A stretch of DNA of 64,000 nucleotides. It comes from Agapanthus africanus. Taxonomy: Eukaryota > Streptophyta > Magnoliopsida > Asparagales > Amaryllidaceae. The notes under the pieces are model-generated. The model was given only the letters and a program-made list of their open reading frames with translations, was not told the origin of the DNA and did no database searches. The translations under genes were made by a program, and so were the position numbers. Below, piece by piece: positions 36,683-47,620 of this stretch; position 1 is the stretch's first letter, and every line of letters starts with the position of its first letter. The DNA lies in NCBI GenBank assembly GCA_030015575.1, contig JASDDO010000001.1:321813595-321877594 (forward strand), in the 5' to 3' direction.

Positions 36683-39600
36683 CTAAGGCCATGTACTGGC
36701 GTATCGAAGACCTATCATCTCGATCAGCCTCTCGAACTGAGTCTGGGGCAAGGCCTTGGTGAATGGATCTGCAGTGTTATCTTCTGATTTTACTCTCTTT
36801 ACCTCGATCTCCTGGCGATCAATGATCTCCCTGATCAGGTGGAACCGCCTCAAAATGTGCCTGGACTTCTGATGGGACCTTGGTTCCTTCGCTAAAGCTA
36901 TAGCGCCGTTGTTGTCACAATACAGCGGTATTGGATCAACACTGGTAGGAACCACCTGAAGTTCCGTGAGGAACTTCTTCATCCAGACAGCTTCCTTTGC
37001 GGCATCGCAAGCAGCTATGTACTCCGCTTCCATGGTTGAGTCAGCAACGGTTTCCTGCTTGGAACTCTTCCAGCAAACCGCCCCTCCATTGAGGGTAAAG
37101 ACATAACCCGACATGGACTTGGAGTCATCCTTGTCACTCTGGAAGCTGGAGTCAGCAAAGGCCTCAATCTGGAGGTCTTTTCCGCCATACACCAAGAACA
37201 TCTCCTTAGTCCTTCTCAGGTACTTGAGAATGTTCTTTACTGCTATCCAGTGTTTCTCCCCTGGGTCCGACTGATACCGGCTTACAACGCTCAATGCGTA
37301 TGCTATATCTGGTCTGGTACATAACATCGCATACATAATAGAGCCTACCGCAGATGCGTAGGGTATTGATGACATGCGAGCCCTTTCCAAATCAGTCTTG
37401 GGAGACATCTCTTTGGAGAGGGTGATTCCGTGACAAGCCGGTAGGTTACCGCGCTTGGAATCTTCCATACTGAATCGTTTCAGTATGGTGTCGATGTACC
37501 TTGACTGTGAAAGTCCCAACATCCTTTTAGATCTATCACGATAGATCTGGATCCCCAGAATGTAGTTGGCATCGCCCAGGTCCTTCATGGAGAACCTCTG
37601 TGACAAGAATCCTTTGACTGACTGTAGCATAGGAATATCATTTCCTATTAGGAGAATGTCATCAACGTACAAGACGAGGAATACCACATTTCTCCCTACA
37701 ATCTTACTGTAAATGCATGGTTCATCTGGGTTTTTGACAAAGTCGAATTCTTTGACAGTATCATCAAAGCAGATGTTCCAACTCCGCGATGCCTGCTTAA
37801 GTCCATAGATGGACTTGAGCAACTTGCACACTTTACCGCTGCTCCCACTCTGATTGAATCCCTCTGGCTGATCCATATAGACGCACTCTTCTAAATTTCC
37901 ATTTAGGAAAGCCGTCTTAACGTCCATCTGCCAGATCTCATAATCGTGGAAGGCAGCAATGGCAAGAAGGATCCGAATGGATTTAAGCATGGCTACCGGA
38001 GAAAAAGTCTCGTCATAGTCCAAACCAGGACTTTGACGAAAACCCTTTGCAACGAGCCTAGCTTTATAGGTTTCAACCTGCCCATCTACACCAATCTTCT
38101 TTCTGAAGATCCATTTGCAGCCTACGGGTTTTACCCCTTCTGGAGCAAAGTCCAAAGTCCAAACTTTGTTGGTGTACATGGACTCCATCTCGGTCCGCAT
38201 TGCATCCAGCCATTTTACCGAGTCACCGCTCTGAATGGCTTGCTGGAAGCTAGTAGGCTCATCATAATCTATGATGCAATCCTCTCTATCCCCGTCTATG
38301 AGAAAACCGTAGTATCTCTCGGGCGGATGAGACTGCCTATTACTTCTGCGGAGCGGCGTAGGAATGTCCGGTTCCCCTGAACCTTCTGGTTCTACTAAGG
38401 TTTCAGTAATAGCTAGTGGTTCTGGAATTTCTTCCAGTTCTATTGCGCTCCCACTTATCTGATTTTCTAAAAACTCAGTTTCCAAGAAGCGGGCATGACG
38501 AGAAACAAGAACTTTTTGCTCCTCTGCGTAATAGAAAAGATACCCCTTAGAGTTCTTTGGGTATCCCACAAACTTGCACTGTACTGAGCGTGCCTCGAGC
38601 TTGTCCGCATGCTGCTTTTTTACAAAAGCCGGACATCCCCATGTCTTAAAGGATTTAAGACAGGGTTTCTTCCCACTCCACATCTGATATGGTGTGGTAG
38701 GCACTGTCTTAGTAGGAACTTGGTTCAAGAGATGTGCAGCTGTTTCCAGTGCATAACCCCAGAAAGATCGCGGTAACTCAGCCTTACTCATCATGGAACG
38801 AACCATATCTAATAGGGTTCGATTCCTTCTTTCCGATACACCGTTGTGTTGTGGTGTGTATGGAGGAGTACGCTGAGAGAGAATTCCATTCTCTTTTAAG
38901 TAGTCCAGAAACTCGGCACTCAAGTATTCACCACCTCGATCCGATCTTAGGATCTTGATACTTTTGCCTGTTTGTTTTTCTACTTCATTCTTATATTCTC
39001 GAAATTTCTCAAAGGCCTCGGATTTGTGCTTCATTAAGAAGACATGTCCAAACCTAGAGAAATCATCTGTGAAAGTAATGAAGTATGAATAACCGCTTCG
39101 CGCATGTGTAGACATTGGACCACACACGTCACTGTGTATAAGTCCCAAGAGCTCGCTCGCTCTTACTCCGTGTCCAGTGAACGGAGTCTTTGTCATCTTT
39201 CCCATGAGACAAGATTCACAAGTGGCATAAGACTGGTACTCGAACGGATCCAAGTATCCTTCTTTATGTAACTTAGTCAACCGTGTCTCATTGATGTGAC
39301 CCAGTCTACAATGCCATAAGAAAGCCTGATTTAATTCTGGAGACTTTCTTTTAAGTGTGTTCTGGACACTGAATATCTGAGCTTGATTCAATACGTATAT
39401 ACCGTTATTTAATGTACCTGACCCAATCAGTGCTTGATTTAGGTGGATGTTTACTACATCGCTTACAAAAGCAAAATCATATCCTTCCTTAGAAAGTAAG
39501 GATACAGATATGATGTTACAAGTCGCACCTGGTACATACAAACAGTCACGCAGAATCAATATCTGCCCAGTTGTCAGTCCTAGGTGATATTCCCCTACGG

Positions 39601-40465
39601 ATACAGCATCCATGCTCATTCCGTTAGCAACCCTGAGAGTCATATCACCTTTCCTGATAACCCCACGGTTTCTCAGACCCTGTAACGAATTACAGATATG
39701 AGATCCTGATCCGGTATCCAATACCCAGGAAGTAGGGTTAACTGACAAACAGTTCTCAATTACAAACACACTCGAAGCCGAAGCCACAACATGCTTCGAA
39801 TTCTGGCTACAGGCTTTACAAGCCCTGCAATCTTTCTGCCATAGTTCATTCCCGTTACAATAGGAACATCCCTCTTTTACTATATCCAGTCCTGAAACTT
39901 TTGCCCATGTTTTTCCTTTTTCTTCCCTGGTTTCTTTCAGGGTATAAGCAGAGGGCAGGGACTGTTGAATTAGGTCAGTACTTGACCCATTCGCCAACGT
40001 GGTCTCCAGGTCCGTGAGCTCAATATAGCTGGTCTCTGTAAGGACGTTGCCCCTTACAGATGACCCGACTGCCAACCTCGCTTGAAGCAATTCATTCGAG
40101 GTCTCATATCTTGCGATACGAGATTGCTCTCCATATAAAACTTTGTTATGGAGGAAGATAGAAACTGAGTCCATCTTCTCGTGCTGCCTCTGGTTTGTAC
40201 CATCAACTGAGGCTAACACGAGGCACTTGGCTTTCGCACAATCCTTTTCCGATGTCCTGCGGATGTGAACATCCGTGACAGGGGAAACTGGACCTGAGAC
40301 AGCAGGGTTTTGATTAGTTAAGAGGCGTTCCAGCTTGTCATGGGCAATGGACATCTGGACAGACCTTTGCCAGTCATAACAGTCAGGTTCAGTCATATTA
40401 TTATCTAGATGTAACCTAGGCGTGGTCACAGGGTCGCTGCAATTAAGAGAGAGAAGAAGAAACAC
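36683..40465 (-). CDS. gag-pol: D gag-pol polyprotein, complete Ty1/copia type
   Basis: 1260 residues without a stop. Gag core is at about residues 35-180 (KAKCLVLASVDG, GEQSRIARYE, QSLPS) and looks shortened after QSLPS. A zinc-knuckle position at 200-213 reads CX2CX4LX4C, with leucine 208 where histidine is expected. Protease DTGSG is at 250-254. The integrase finger is H385, H390, C416, C419, and the integrase triad D446, D509, E545 has 35 residues between the last two. RT has D848 and YVDD 933-936. RNase H acidic residues are D1105, E1146, D1184 and probably D1233. The first ATG is in the pyrimidine tract, so methionine 24 (codon 40394-40396) may be the true start. This is the only element here likely to supply all enzymes. 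Whether the altered knuckle still binds RNA is unknown. Confidence 0.95.
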   Translation of the reverse strand: MFLLLSLNCSDPVTTPRLHLDNNMTEPDCYDWQRSVQMSIAHDKLERLLTNQNPAVSGPVSPVTDVHIRRTSEKDCAKAKCLVLASVDGTNQRQHEKMDSVSIFLHNKVLYGEQSRIARYETSNELLQARLAVGSSVRGNVLTETSYIELTDLETTLANGSSTDLIQQSLPSAYTLKETREEKGKTWAKVSGLDIVKEGCSYCNGNELWQKDCRACKACSQNSKHVVASASSVFVIENCLSVNPTSWVLDTGSGSHICNSLQGLRNRGVIRKGDMTLRVANGMSMDAVSVGEYHLGLTTGQILILRDCLYVPGATCNIISVSLLSKEGYDFAFVSDVVNIHLNQALIGSGTLNNGIYVLNQAQIFSVQNTLKRKSPELNQAFLWHCRLGHINETRLTKLHKEGYLDPFEYQSYATCESCLMGKMTKTPFTGHGVRASELLGLIHSDVCGPMSTHARSGYSYFITFTDDFSRFGHVFLMKHKSEAFEKFREYKNEVEKQTGKSIKILRSDRGGEYLSAEFLDYLKENGILSQRTPPYTPQHNGVSERRNRTLLDMVRSMMSKAELPRSFWGYALETAAHLLNQVPTKTVPTTPYQMWSGKKPCLKSFKTWGCPAFVKKQHADKLEARSVQCKFVGYPKNSKGYLFYYAEEQKVLVSRHARFLETEFLENQISGSAIELEEIPEPLAITETLVEPEGSGEPDIPTPLRRSNRQSHPPERYYGFLIDGDREDCIIDYDEPTSFQQAIQSGDSVKWLDAMRTEMESMYTNKVWTLDFAPEGVKPVGCKWIFRKKIGVDGQVETYKARLVAKGFRQSPGLDYDETFSPVAMLKSIRILLAIAAFHDYEIWQMDVKTAFLNGNLEECVYMDQPEGFNQSGSSGKVCKLLKSIYGLKQASRSWNICFDDTVKEFDFVKNPDEPCIYSKIVGRNVVFLVLYVDDILLIGNDIPMLQSVKGFLSQRFSMKDLGDANYILGIQIYRDRSKRMLGLSQSRYIDTILKRFSMEDSKRGNLPACHGITLSKEMSPKTDLERARMSSIPYASAVGSIMYAMLCTRPDIAYALSVVSRYQSDPGEKHWIAVKNILKYLRRTKEMFLVYGGKDLQIEAFADSSFQSDKDDSKSMSGYVFTLNGGAVCWKSSKQETVADSTMEAEYIAACDAAKEAVWMKKFLTELQVVPTSVDPIPLYCDNNGAIALAKEPRSHQKSRHILRRFHLIREIIDRQEIEVKRVKSEDNTADPFTKALPQTQFERLIEMIGLRYASTWP

Positions 40466-40922
40466 TCAGCATGATGCTCTTGCAAGTTTAGAGTGGTTTT
40501 TAGTTTGTCTAAACAGGATGGCTCCCACTGTTTCTCGAATCCCTCCTCAAACCATAAAGGAAGAATTAGTCGGGATCAATCCCACCGCACAATACTTGCT
40601 TAACCGTTCAGCCAGGCCGGTGTCGGTACTTCGAGGGAGGTTTTCCAACGCTTTCGCGAAGTTCCTTAATTAAAGAACCTCTTTTCCCTGGGGGCGTAGC
40701 CCCGCTAACACCTTTCTAGGCACCTACTAGGTTTATAGCATTGATCGTTTAGTGAGAAATTTCCCGAGGAGTAGCATATACTCACAGTAGGATCGGGATC
40801 CAAATATCATCGCGTGACGAAACTGAAGGAATCCTACCAGAATCATCACACTCCAAATGGTATGCAAATCTAGCAAGTTTCAGTACTTATGAAACTCCCG
40901 ATGTATATTTTTGCCCCATGCT

Positions 40923-41133
40923 CTTATGACCTTGACTAAGGCCAACAAATCATAAGTCACATGTCAAGTTCTACCCGTCGTTGTCCAGGTTAATTTGAAT
41001 CCACCCGTATATACCCTTGACTAAGGCCAACAAGGTAATACGACTGTCCCAAACCAACGCATTCTATCTATGCAACATATGAATACCCACCAGCTACCAA
41101 ACACTGTGCCTTGACTAAGGCCAACAAACACAG
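40923..41133 (-). other. D three-hairpin leader array
   Basis: Hairpins at 40923-40956 (CTTATGA/TCATAAG), 41006-41042 (CGTATATACC with GGTAATACG) and 41104-41133 (CTGTG/CACAG). All three apices in sense are UUGGC-CUUA-GUCAA-GG with identical loop CUUA, preceded by UUUG (UUG in the second). Since D is young and intact, this is the best reference copy. Confidence 0.8.
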
Positions 41134-41342
41134 CTTGAATACTGTTGAATATTCATATGAAACGACGGAGGGCTACGAATAGTTTTGGCGAAACCGTGAA
41201 CGTAGTGAACTTGATTTAGTCGATGGAACGAGATAGCTTTTAAATGGAGTGGCTCAAACTCCGCATTTTAAAAGTTTGTTTTGAAAAGAACCGAGTGGTT
41301 TTTCGAAAATGTTCCAACGACTTATACTTGGTTTATTTTCTT

Positions 41343-41421
41343 GCATTAGTTCTTTTAATGCATGTTTTGCTTGCATTAGTTCTTTTAATGCGTGATATTC
41401 TTGCATTAGTTCTTTTAATGC
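41343..41421 (-). repeat. Triplicated 30-bp hairpin in D leader
   Basis: GCATTA-GTTCTTT-TAATGC occurs at 41343-41361, 41373-41391 and 41403-41421, exactly 30 bp apart. A has one copy (11609-11627); B and J have the same position with different but paired stems. It occupies the area where the other elements carry the cassette pair. Confidence 0.7.
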
Positions 41422-42540
41422 GTCCCATCAATTAATCCTACCATTGCAGAAAACAACCAAAATATGACGTACGCTTATGCCATTCGCATTCGCCACGGGG
41501 CCCCGTCATTACCCGTTAGGTTACTTAACTAACGACAGAGCGGGGGCTGGGCTAGCGCGTCTGTAAAACATAAGCAACGCCTAAATAATATCATATATAG
41601 ATATACTGCAATGATAAACATTTCAGATCACAGATAAATACATTGGATATACTAGCAATCTGTAATTTGTACGAGCCTGTAACAAAAACAGATAACACGG
41701 TCGCGGTGAATAGCCAAAACCCCACCCAAGACCCCTACGGGTGCGGCAAACTACCTGCCAAGTACCCGAAGCGTAGCAACCTCCCTCATCTCCATGAGTA
41801 GGCCACTCGACACTTCGGCATACCCGGTAGTTTGTGCACCCCTCCATGGGTCTATCCTAGGAGCAAAAACAGTAAAAAGAAATTATACAATGACGGCTAC
41901 AACCCCTTCCCGGTTGTGCGGCCATACAAATAATTATTACATCAATTTACAAATTTACATGAATTGCAAGAAAAGAAAACTCTCGTCTCACAACCCCCGG
42001 CTATTCACCCGCGACAATCCAACATATTTATATACACATTCCAGCACATTACAGATCATGTATAACCCCGACCAATCGACTTATAGCGATTAGCCGACGT
42101 TCAATACATGCAAACATCACAGATATAACCATCATAGTCAAGGTGCAGTGAAGTTCGGAAAAATACGGAATTATAGGACCCCAAAAGGAAATTTCTTTTC
42201 TGGAAAATCTGGGCACATATAATATATTCCAAAAATCCCAAAACCAACACAGACACACACTGCACGAAAAACGATGCACAGAAGACGACAAAGCGCGGCG
42301 GTTCCGCGGCGGCTACCTAGCTCGCGCGGCGGAAGGGCGGCGGTTTCGACGAATTACTGTATCGTTTTTCTTGGGTGTTCACACAAAACCCTGAGCCGAA
42401 TTTAGGAGTATAAAGTTTTTCATTTTGACCAGAAAAAATTTCAACAGAAACTCAGATTTTGTAAAAGTTTGGTTTTTGGATTTTTTTTCGGTTCCGAACT
42501 TCGTTACACTTCACTACCAAGCTAGTTTAAGTTTAGTTAG

Positions 42541-42552
42541 GCTCTGATACCA
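42541..42552 (-). other. D primer-binding site
   Basis: GCTCTGATACCA on the plus strand, one base from the LTR end; perfect. Confidence 0.95.
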
Positions 42553-42553
42553 C

Positions 42554-44737
42554 TGTAAGTCCACGTTGCGACCCCCGGTTCTTACGGGGAGGCGGAAACG
42601 GTATAAAATCAAAATTTTAACGCAAGAGGCAACATGGACTAAGCTAGGTCGGGATCTTTACCTAAACTAAAACTAGCATACTAAGCTAAAGATATTTAGC
42701 TACTCGGATGAAGATGGTTATACCTAAACTTGAACTCCTTCTCTTCAAGCTCCGATGGTGGTCCGATGGCTCCTTCTCGTCGTCTCCTTACGCCGAAGAT
42801 AGATCCACTTGAAAGCTCCAACCTTTAGCTCCTTCTTCGTTCTTTGAAGAAACTAGTTCACTTGGTTTGCTAAACCTAGTGAACTAGAATGAGTAGAGAT
42901 GATTTAGAATGGGATTTTATCTATGGTTCTTGATTCTCAACTCATGAGACAAGAGAACCATAGATCAAGAGAGGGAGCAAGAGGTTGAGGGTGAGAGCAA
43001 GAGGAGAGCTCAAGAACAAGAGAGAGAATGAGCAAGAAAGAATGAGCAACTCTTTTGTCTTTCACCCTCTCATAATCCAAAGTGATCATAACTCATCATA
43101 TCAAAAAAGTCTTATGTGATGGTTAGAAGCAACCATAACCTTATCATGTCATGCACTCATTTTACTCAAATGAGCAAGCAAGTAAAAGTCTTTGGCATGA
43201 AATGATAACCATGGTTATCATGATGGTCAACTAGTCAAGCCTAGTCAACCGGTCAACAAGTCAACAAAAGTCAACAAGTCAACAAAGTCAACAAGTCAAC
43301 AAAAGTCAACAAGTCAACAACCATATCACCATAATACTTAATTAATATAATAGTTAATCACATATCATATTCTCATTAGGGTTGAGCATAAAGTCAAATA
43401 GTCAACGGTCAACTGTCAACAACCCTAATGAGAATCCGCAGCCTCTGCCTCCCTGTCAACTGTGCATACACACCCGCATCCGCGTTCCGAGGAACACGAA
43501 TGCAAACTGGATAAATCCAATCCCATAAGGTACACTAGGATCTGGCTTAAACCAAAGCCCGCTAGTGTAAACTGTCCGGACACTGTACGTGCACAAGTGC
43601 ACGGATGTGACCGAACCCTGTCGCAAAACCATGCGACCTGTCGCAATACCATGCGACCTCTACTCTTTTGCCTAAAGGCGAAAAGCTTTCTGTGTGGGAC
43701 TCTAAAGACTCGACACTACGCTGGCAGTGGGTTTAACCACAGACCGCAAGCGGCACTAGCTGTGCGTAACGGTCCCCAGGTAATGCCGACAAGAAGACCG
43801 ACGAGGCGAAACCCATCTGAACTCCTACTGAGCCTGAGTGTGACATTCTCCGTACAGTCCGGTCTGTTCGTCTGATACATCGCATGGCGGGCCTAGGGGG
43901 CGGTAAACGTCAGTCCCCCAATAGCGGTACAAGTCGTGCCGGAGCGAAGCCCAATACACCCTGAGATAACACTGGAAACCTACCAGTATATCTCGTTTGC
44001 CCTGGCCAGGGACTACTCGTGTAATGGCTCTCCTAGACACAGCGCGATGTCAACCCCCAATACCGGGAGAGACGAATCCTGTCTAACCGTCACTGCCTCC
44101 AAGTGCTTCGGGACTGCACCCAACCACTACCTGTTTGCACGACTCCTTTGAGCCGTGGTAGGGTAGTGATCAAAGTACAGTGGGAACACACTCGAGGCGG
44201 AGTGACAGTGTCAAGTCAGCGGACTAAGCTGTACTCATGTCACCTGGGAACTGATAACTGACGATAGGTATAATACCAACTAGTCAGTTCCCGACGAGTC
44301 CTGTCCAGTGTACCCGTAACCTAACGAGCACCCGCATACTATCTCAAGTACGACGTACTGACGGCTGTGGGACAGACCGTCTCCCACACTGGGATGAGAA
44401 GCGCATGCGCTGGTCTACTCCGGAGTATCGATGCCCTGTCTCGATAGTCCTGCGACCAGGGACCTGCATAAGGATGTGCTTATAGATTACCCAGCCCCAC
44501 TAGGGTGACGGCCATCACATCGCTGGTAATCAAGCAAAGATCCTAAGGGCTCTACTAATGTGTATAGGCGATATACAAAAATAAACACATGTACACATTG
44601 AAGTAAAAAAAAAAACCAAGTAGCATACTACTATTTTGAGCAAGATTGTATATACAAGGTGAATATCCCAAGCATCCATTAAGTAATATACAAACTAGTA
44701 TGATACAGTAATGGCCTCTAGGGCATATACACTAACA
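42554..44737 (-). repeat. D 5' LTR
   Basis: 2184 bp, same length as the 3' copy; drives transcription of D in the minus direction. Observed differences from 34485-36668 are single bases, for example near 43514, 43938 and 44503. Confidence 0.95.
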
Positions 44738-44742
44738 CATCC

Positions 44743-44783
44743 TATGTACAGTAATGGCCTCTAGGGCATACATATAACTAACA
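44743..44783 (-). repeat. C 3' LTR, remaining 41 bp
   Basis: TATGTACAGTAATGGCCTC... ending ATATAACTAACA completes the C LTR interrupted at 34484, followed by the purine tract at 44784-44794 (sense AAGTGGGAGAT). Confidence 0.9.
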
Positions 44784-44794
44784 ATCTCCCACTT

Positions 44795-47620
44795 GCACTA
44801 GGGCCATCTGTAGCAGTGGTTGTAGTATCTCATACTCAACCATCCCATAAAAGTCTCTCTCTGGAAAAAGGCCTTTGTGAGTGGATCCTCCGTGTTGTCC
44901 TCTGAGTCTACTCTCCTTACCTCGATCACCCTGAAGATCAACCATCTCCATGATCAGGTGATACTGCCTTAGAATTTGTCTGGATCTCTGATGGGACAGG
45001 CGTTCCTAGGCATAAGCCACAACTCCATTGTCTCACAATGGGAGGAACGAAGTTCATCTCATGAACTAATATACACCCAGACTTCCTCTTTGGTAGCATG
45101 TTAATTAGCGATGTATCCAGCCTTTATCGTCTATTATGCCACGGTATCTAGCTTGGAACTCTTCCAACATACCGTCCCTTTACTGAGGGTAAAGACAATG
45201 CCTGTGACTGACATTCAGTCGTCCTTATCACCCTGGAACCTTTCCAGTGATTCTCCCTAGGATCGATTGATACCATCTCACTACAACTAGTGAGATTCCT
45301 AATATCCAAATAGATCTATCTCATAGATCTATAACCCAGGATTTAGGAGGTATCACCTTGATACTATATGGAGAATCATTGTGATAAGCGGAGATTGACC
45401 GATCGTAGCATAGGAAACTCCTTCCCTATCAAGAGTATGTCATCCACGTACTCTACGAGGATCACCACCATACTCCCTACTACCTTTTTTGTATGTACAA
45501 GGTTCATCTACCATTTTGATGAAGTCAAACTCTTTGACTACCACATCAAAACAGACGTTCCAACTCCGCGATGCATGCTTTATCCTATAAAGCAACTTGT
45601 GCACGTTTCCGCTGCTCCCACTGTCTACGAATCCCTCTGGCTGTGTACTTATAGACGCCCTCTTCTAAAACAATATTTAGAAAAGCTGTCATGGCACCCA
45701 ACCACCAGATATCGTAGTCATGGTATGTAGTCGTGGCAAGTAGGATCTGGATGGACTTAAGCATAGGCCCCAGAAAAGGTTTCATTATTAGCCACAACTG
45801 GTCTACGACGCAAACCTTTAACAAGTCTAGCTTTGAATGTCTCAACCTTTCCATGTACACCAAGTAATCTTCTCAAGATATACTTGCTCCTGATGAGGAT
45901 TTAACCCTTCAGATAAAGCAACCAAAGTCCATACTTTGTTGGTGTATAAGGATTCCATCTCAGATCACTAAGCATCCAGCCATTCTTATATAGTCTTACT
46001 CCTGATGGCCAGTTCGAAACTAGTTGGGTCATCATCTCATGATGCAATCCTCGCTCCCACTGTCATAGAGAAACCGAAGTATCTCTCAGGTGGGTAAGGA
46101 ACCCTACTAGATCGGCGGAGAGGCTGAGGTTCGTTGGTAACTATTGAATTCTTTGGTTCTATCAAATCATCTGCTGTAGTTTGTATAGCTGGAACCTTTC
46201 CAGTTCTACATTACAGACCTTGCCTTGAGCTTGTCCGGATTATGCTTTTAGACATAGCCTGGACAACCCCAAATCTTAACTGACTTAAGAGATGGGCTCT
46301 TCCCCTATCATATCAAATATGAAGTGGTAGGCAACTGATTTGATTTGAACCCTATTCAATAGGTATGCAGCTTCTCAAGTGCATAACTCCCAAAAGGAAA
46401 TAAGTAACTCAGTAGTACTCATCATAGAGCACACCTTATCATATAGGGTGTGATTGCTCCGCCCCGATACACCGACGTGCTTGGTGTATATGGAGGAGTA
46501 ATGCTGAGAGAGAATCTCATTCTCCTTTAGAATAGTCCAGGAATTCTATGCACAAGTATTCTCCTCCTTGATCTCATCAAAGGACATAATACTTATACCC
46601 GTATTGGTTCTTTCTTTCTAACTTATATTCTGTGAATATCTCAAAAGGTTCGGACTTGTGTTTCAACTGGAACATATGACTGAATCTTGAGAGATCATCG
46701 GAGAATGTAATGAAGTACAAAGAACCAGTCCTGGCATGTGTAGACGGGGGACCTTACATACATCAACATGTATCAATCCCAAGAGTTTACTAACTCTTTC
46801 TCTGTTTCCAGTAAACGGAGCTATGGTCATCTTATCTTTGTGACATGACTGGCAAGTTTCACAAGATGTAAATTCAAACTGATTTAAATATGCATCTATA
46901 TGTAACTTCAGCTAGTCGGGTCGCATTGATATAACCTAGTCTATAATACCTCAAGAAGGATCCGTTCATTTCTGAACTCTTCCTCTTGTGCGTGTTCTGT
47001 ATATTAAGAACTGTAGTTTGATTTAGAACATCAATGCTTTTAGATAACAAGACTGAACCGATCAACTTTTGATATAGGAAATGTTCAAAACATTTTCCAT
47101 CAATACAAAATTATATCCTTTCTTTACTAATAAAGAGACTGATATGATTTTGCATATCAGGTTCGGTATCTAATAGCATTTGTTCAGAATCAATGTATTT
47201 GTAATACAGGGTGACAGTAACCAACAGACTTGGCTGCAACACTTGCACCGTTTTCTGTCTCATGAAACTTATCGCCCGTTCTCAGTTCTTTACCTTTCTG
47301 TAGCCCATGTAATGGATTACATTTGCGGTATCCTGATCTGGTATCTAATACCTGGGACGTAGACGATACTGAGAAACGGTTCTCTGTAATGAACACACCC
47401 GAAGATGATGCATCAGCATGCACTTTCTTCGTTTGGGCGGCATGGGAAATCTGGTATTCCCCAATTTCCTGCTCTGTCTTATAACAATTATAAGTTGGAG
47501 CGGAACCAACGTTCCCCAGCTCAGTATAACAAGCGGGTTCGGCCACTATATCCGTATTATTATCTTTATTAAGGCGTGATATGGTCGCTGCCTGGAGAGA
47601 GAGAGAAGAAAACACTCAGC
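44795..47620 (-). pseudogene. C pol relic, same lesions as B
   Basis: Minus-strand remnants: protease (47190-47615, with LDTRSG; the AGA codon is the complement of 47337-47339), integrase pieces (about 46874-47065 and leftward to 46250), linker, and RT (45585-45863 and around 45430-45600). The RT-to-RNase H deletion region near 45275-45310 matches B at 15660-15690. The N-terminus reads ISRLNKDNN...GNVGSAPTYNCYKTEQEIG and runs straight into the protease with no gag core, as in B and H. Confidence 0.8.

Larger units (their letters stand above)
40466..42540 (-). other. D untranslated leader
   Basis: Holds CGC-TTTC-GCG (40649-40658; sense loop GAAA), GGGGC-GTA-GCCCC (40691-40703), the three-hairpin array and a triplicated 30-bp hairpin (41343-41421). 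It also holds the perfect palindrome ACGGGGCCCCGT at 41496-41507, CGTTAG/CTAACG at 41514-41534, and the rod pairing GGGTGC 41739-41744 with GCACCC 41836-41841 and AAACTACC 41748-41755 with GGTAGTTT 41826-41833. Unlike the other six, D lacks the duplicated ~100-nt cassette. The pyrimidine tract in sense ends TTGCAG (complement of 40437-40442). Confidence 0.65.
34485..44737 (-). mobile_element. Element D: young, apparently intact Angela-like retrotransposon
   Basis: 10,253 bp with perfect target duplication CATCC (34480-34484 and 44738-44742), LTRs both 2184 bp with about five mismatches seen by eye, perfect primer-binding site, purine tract, and one uninterrupted 1260-codon gag-pol frame. It is the youngest insertion in the window, placed inside C's LTR. 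With a commonly assumed grass LTR rate (1.3e-8 per site per year), about 0.2% divergence would mean on the order of 0.1 million years; this is a rough inference. Confidence 0.96.

Noticed and set aside
38734..38958. ORFs antisense to D pol (also 37946-38380)
   Set aside because: Shadow frames of the gag-pol ORF.
41244..41435. 63-codon ORF with LALVLLM repeats
   Set aside because: Translation of the triplicated 30-bp hairpin on the strand opposite to the element; not a membrane protein gene.
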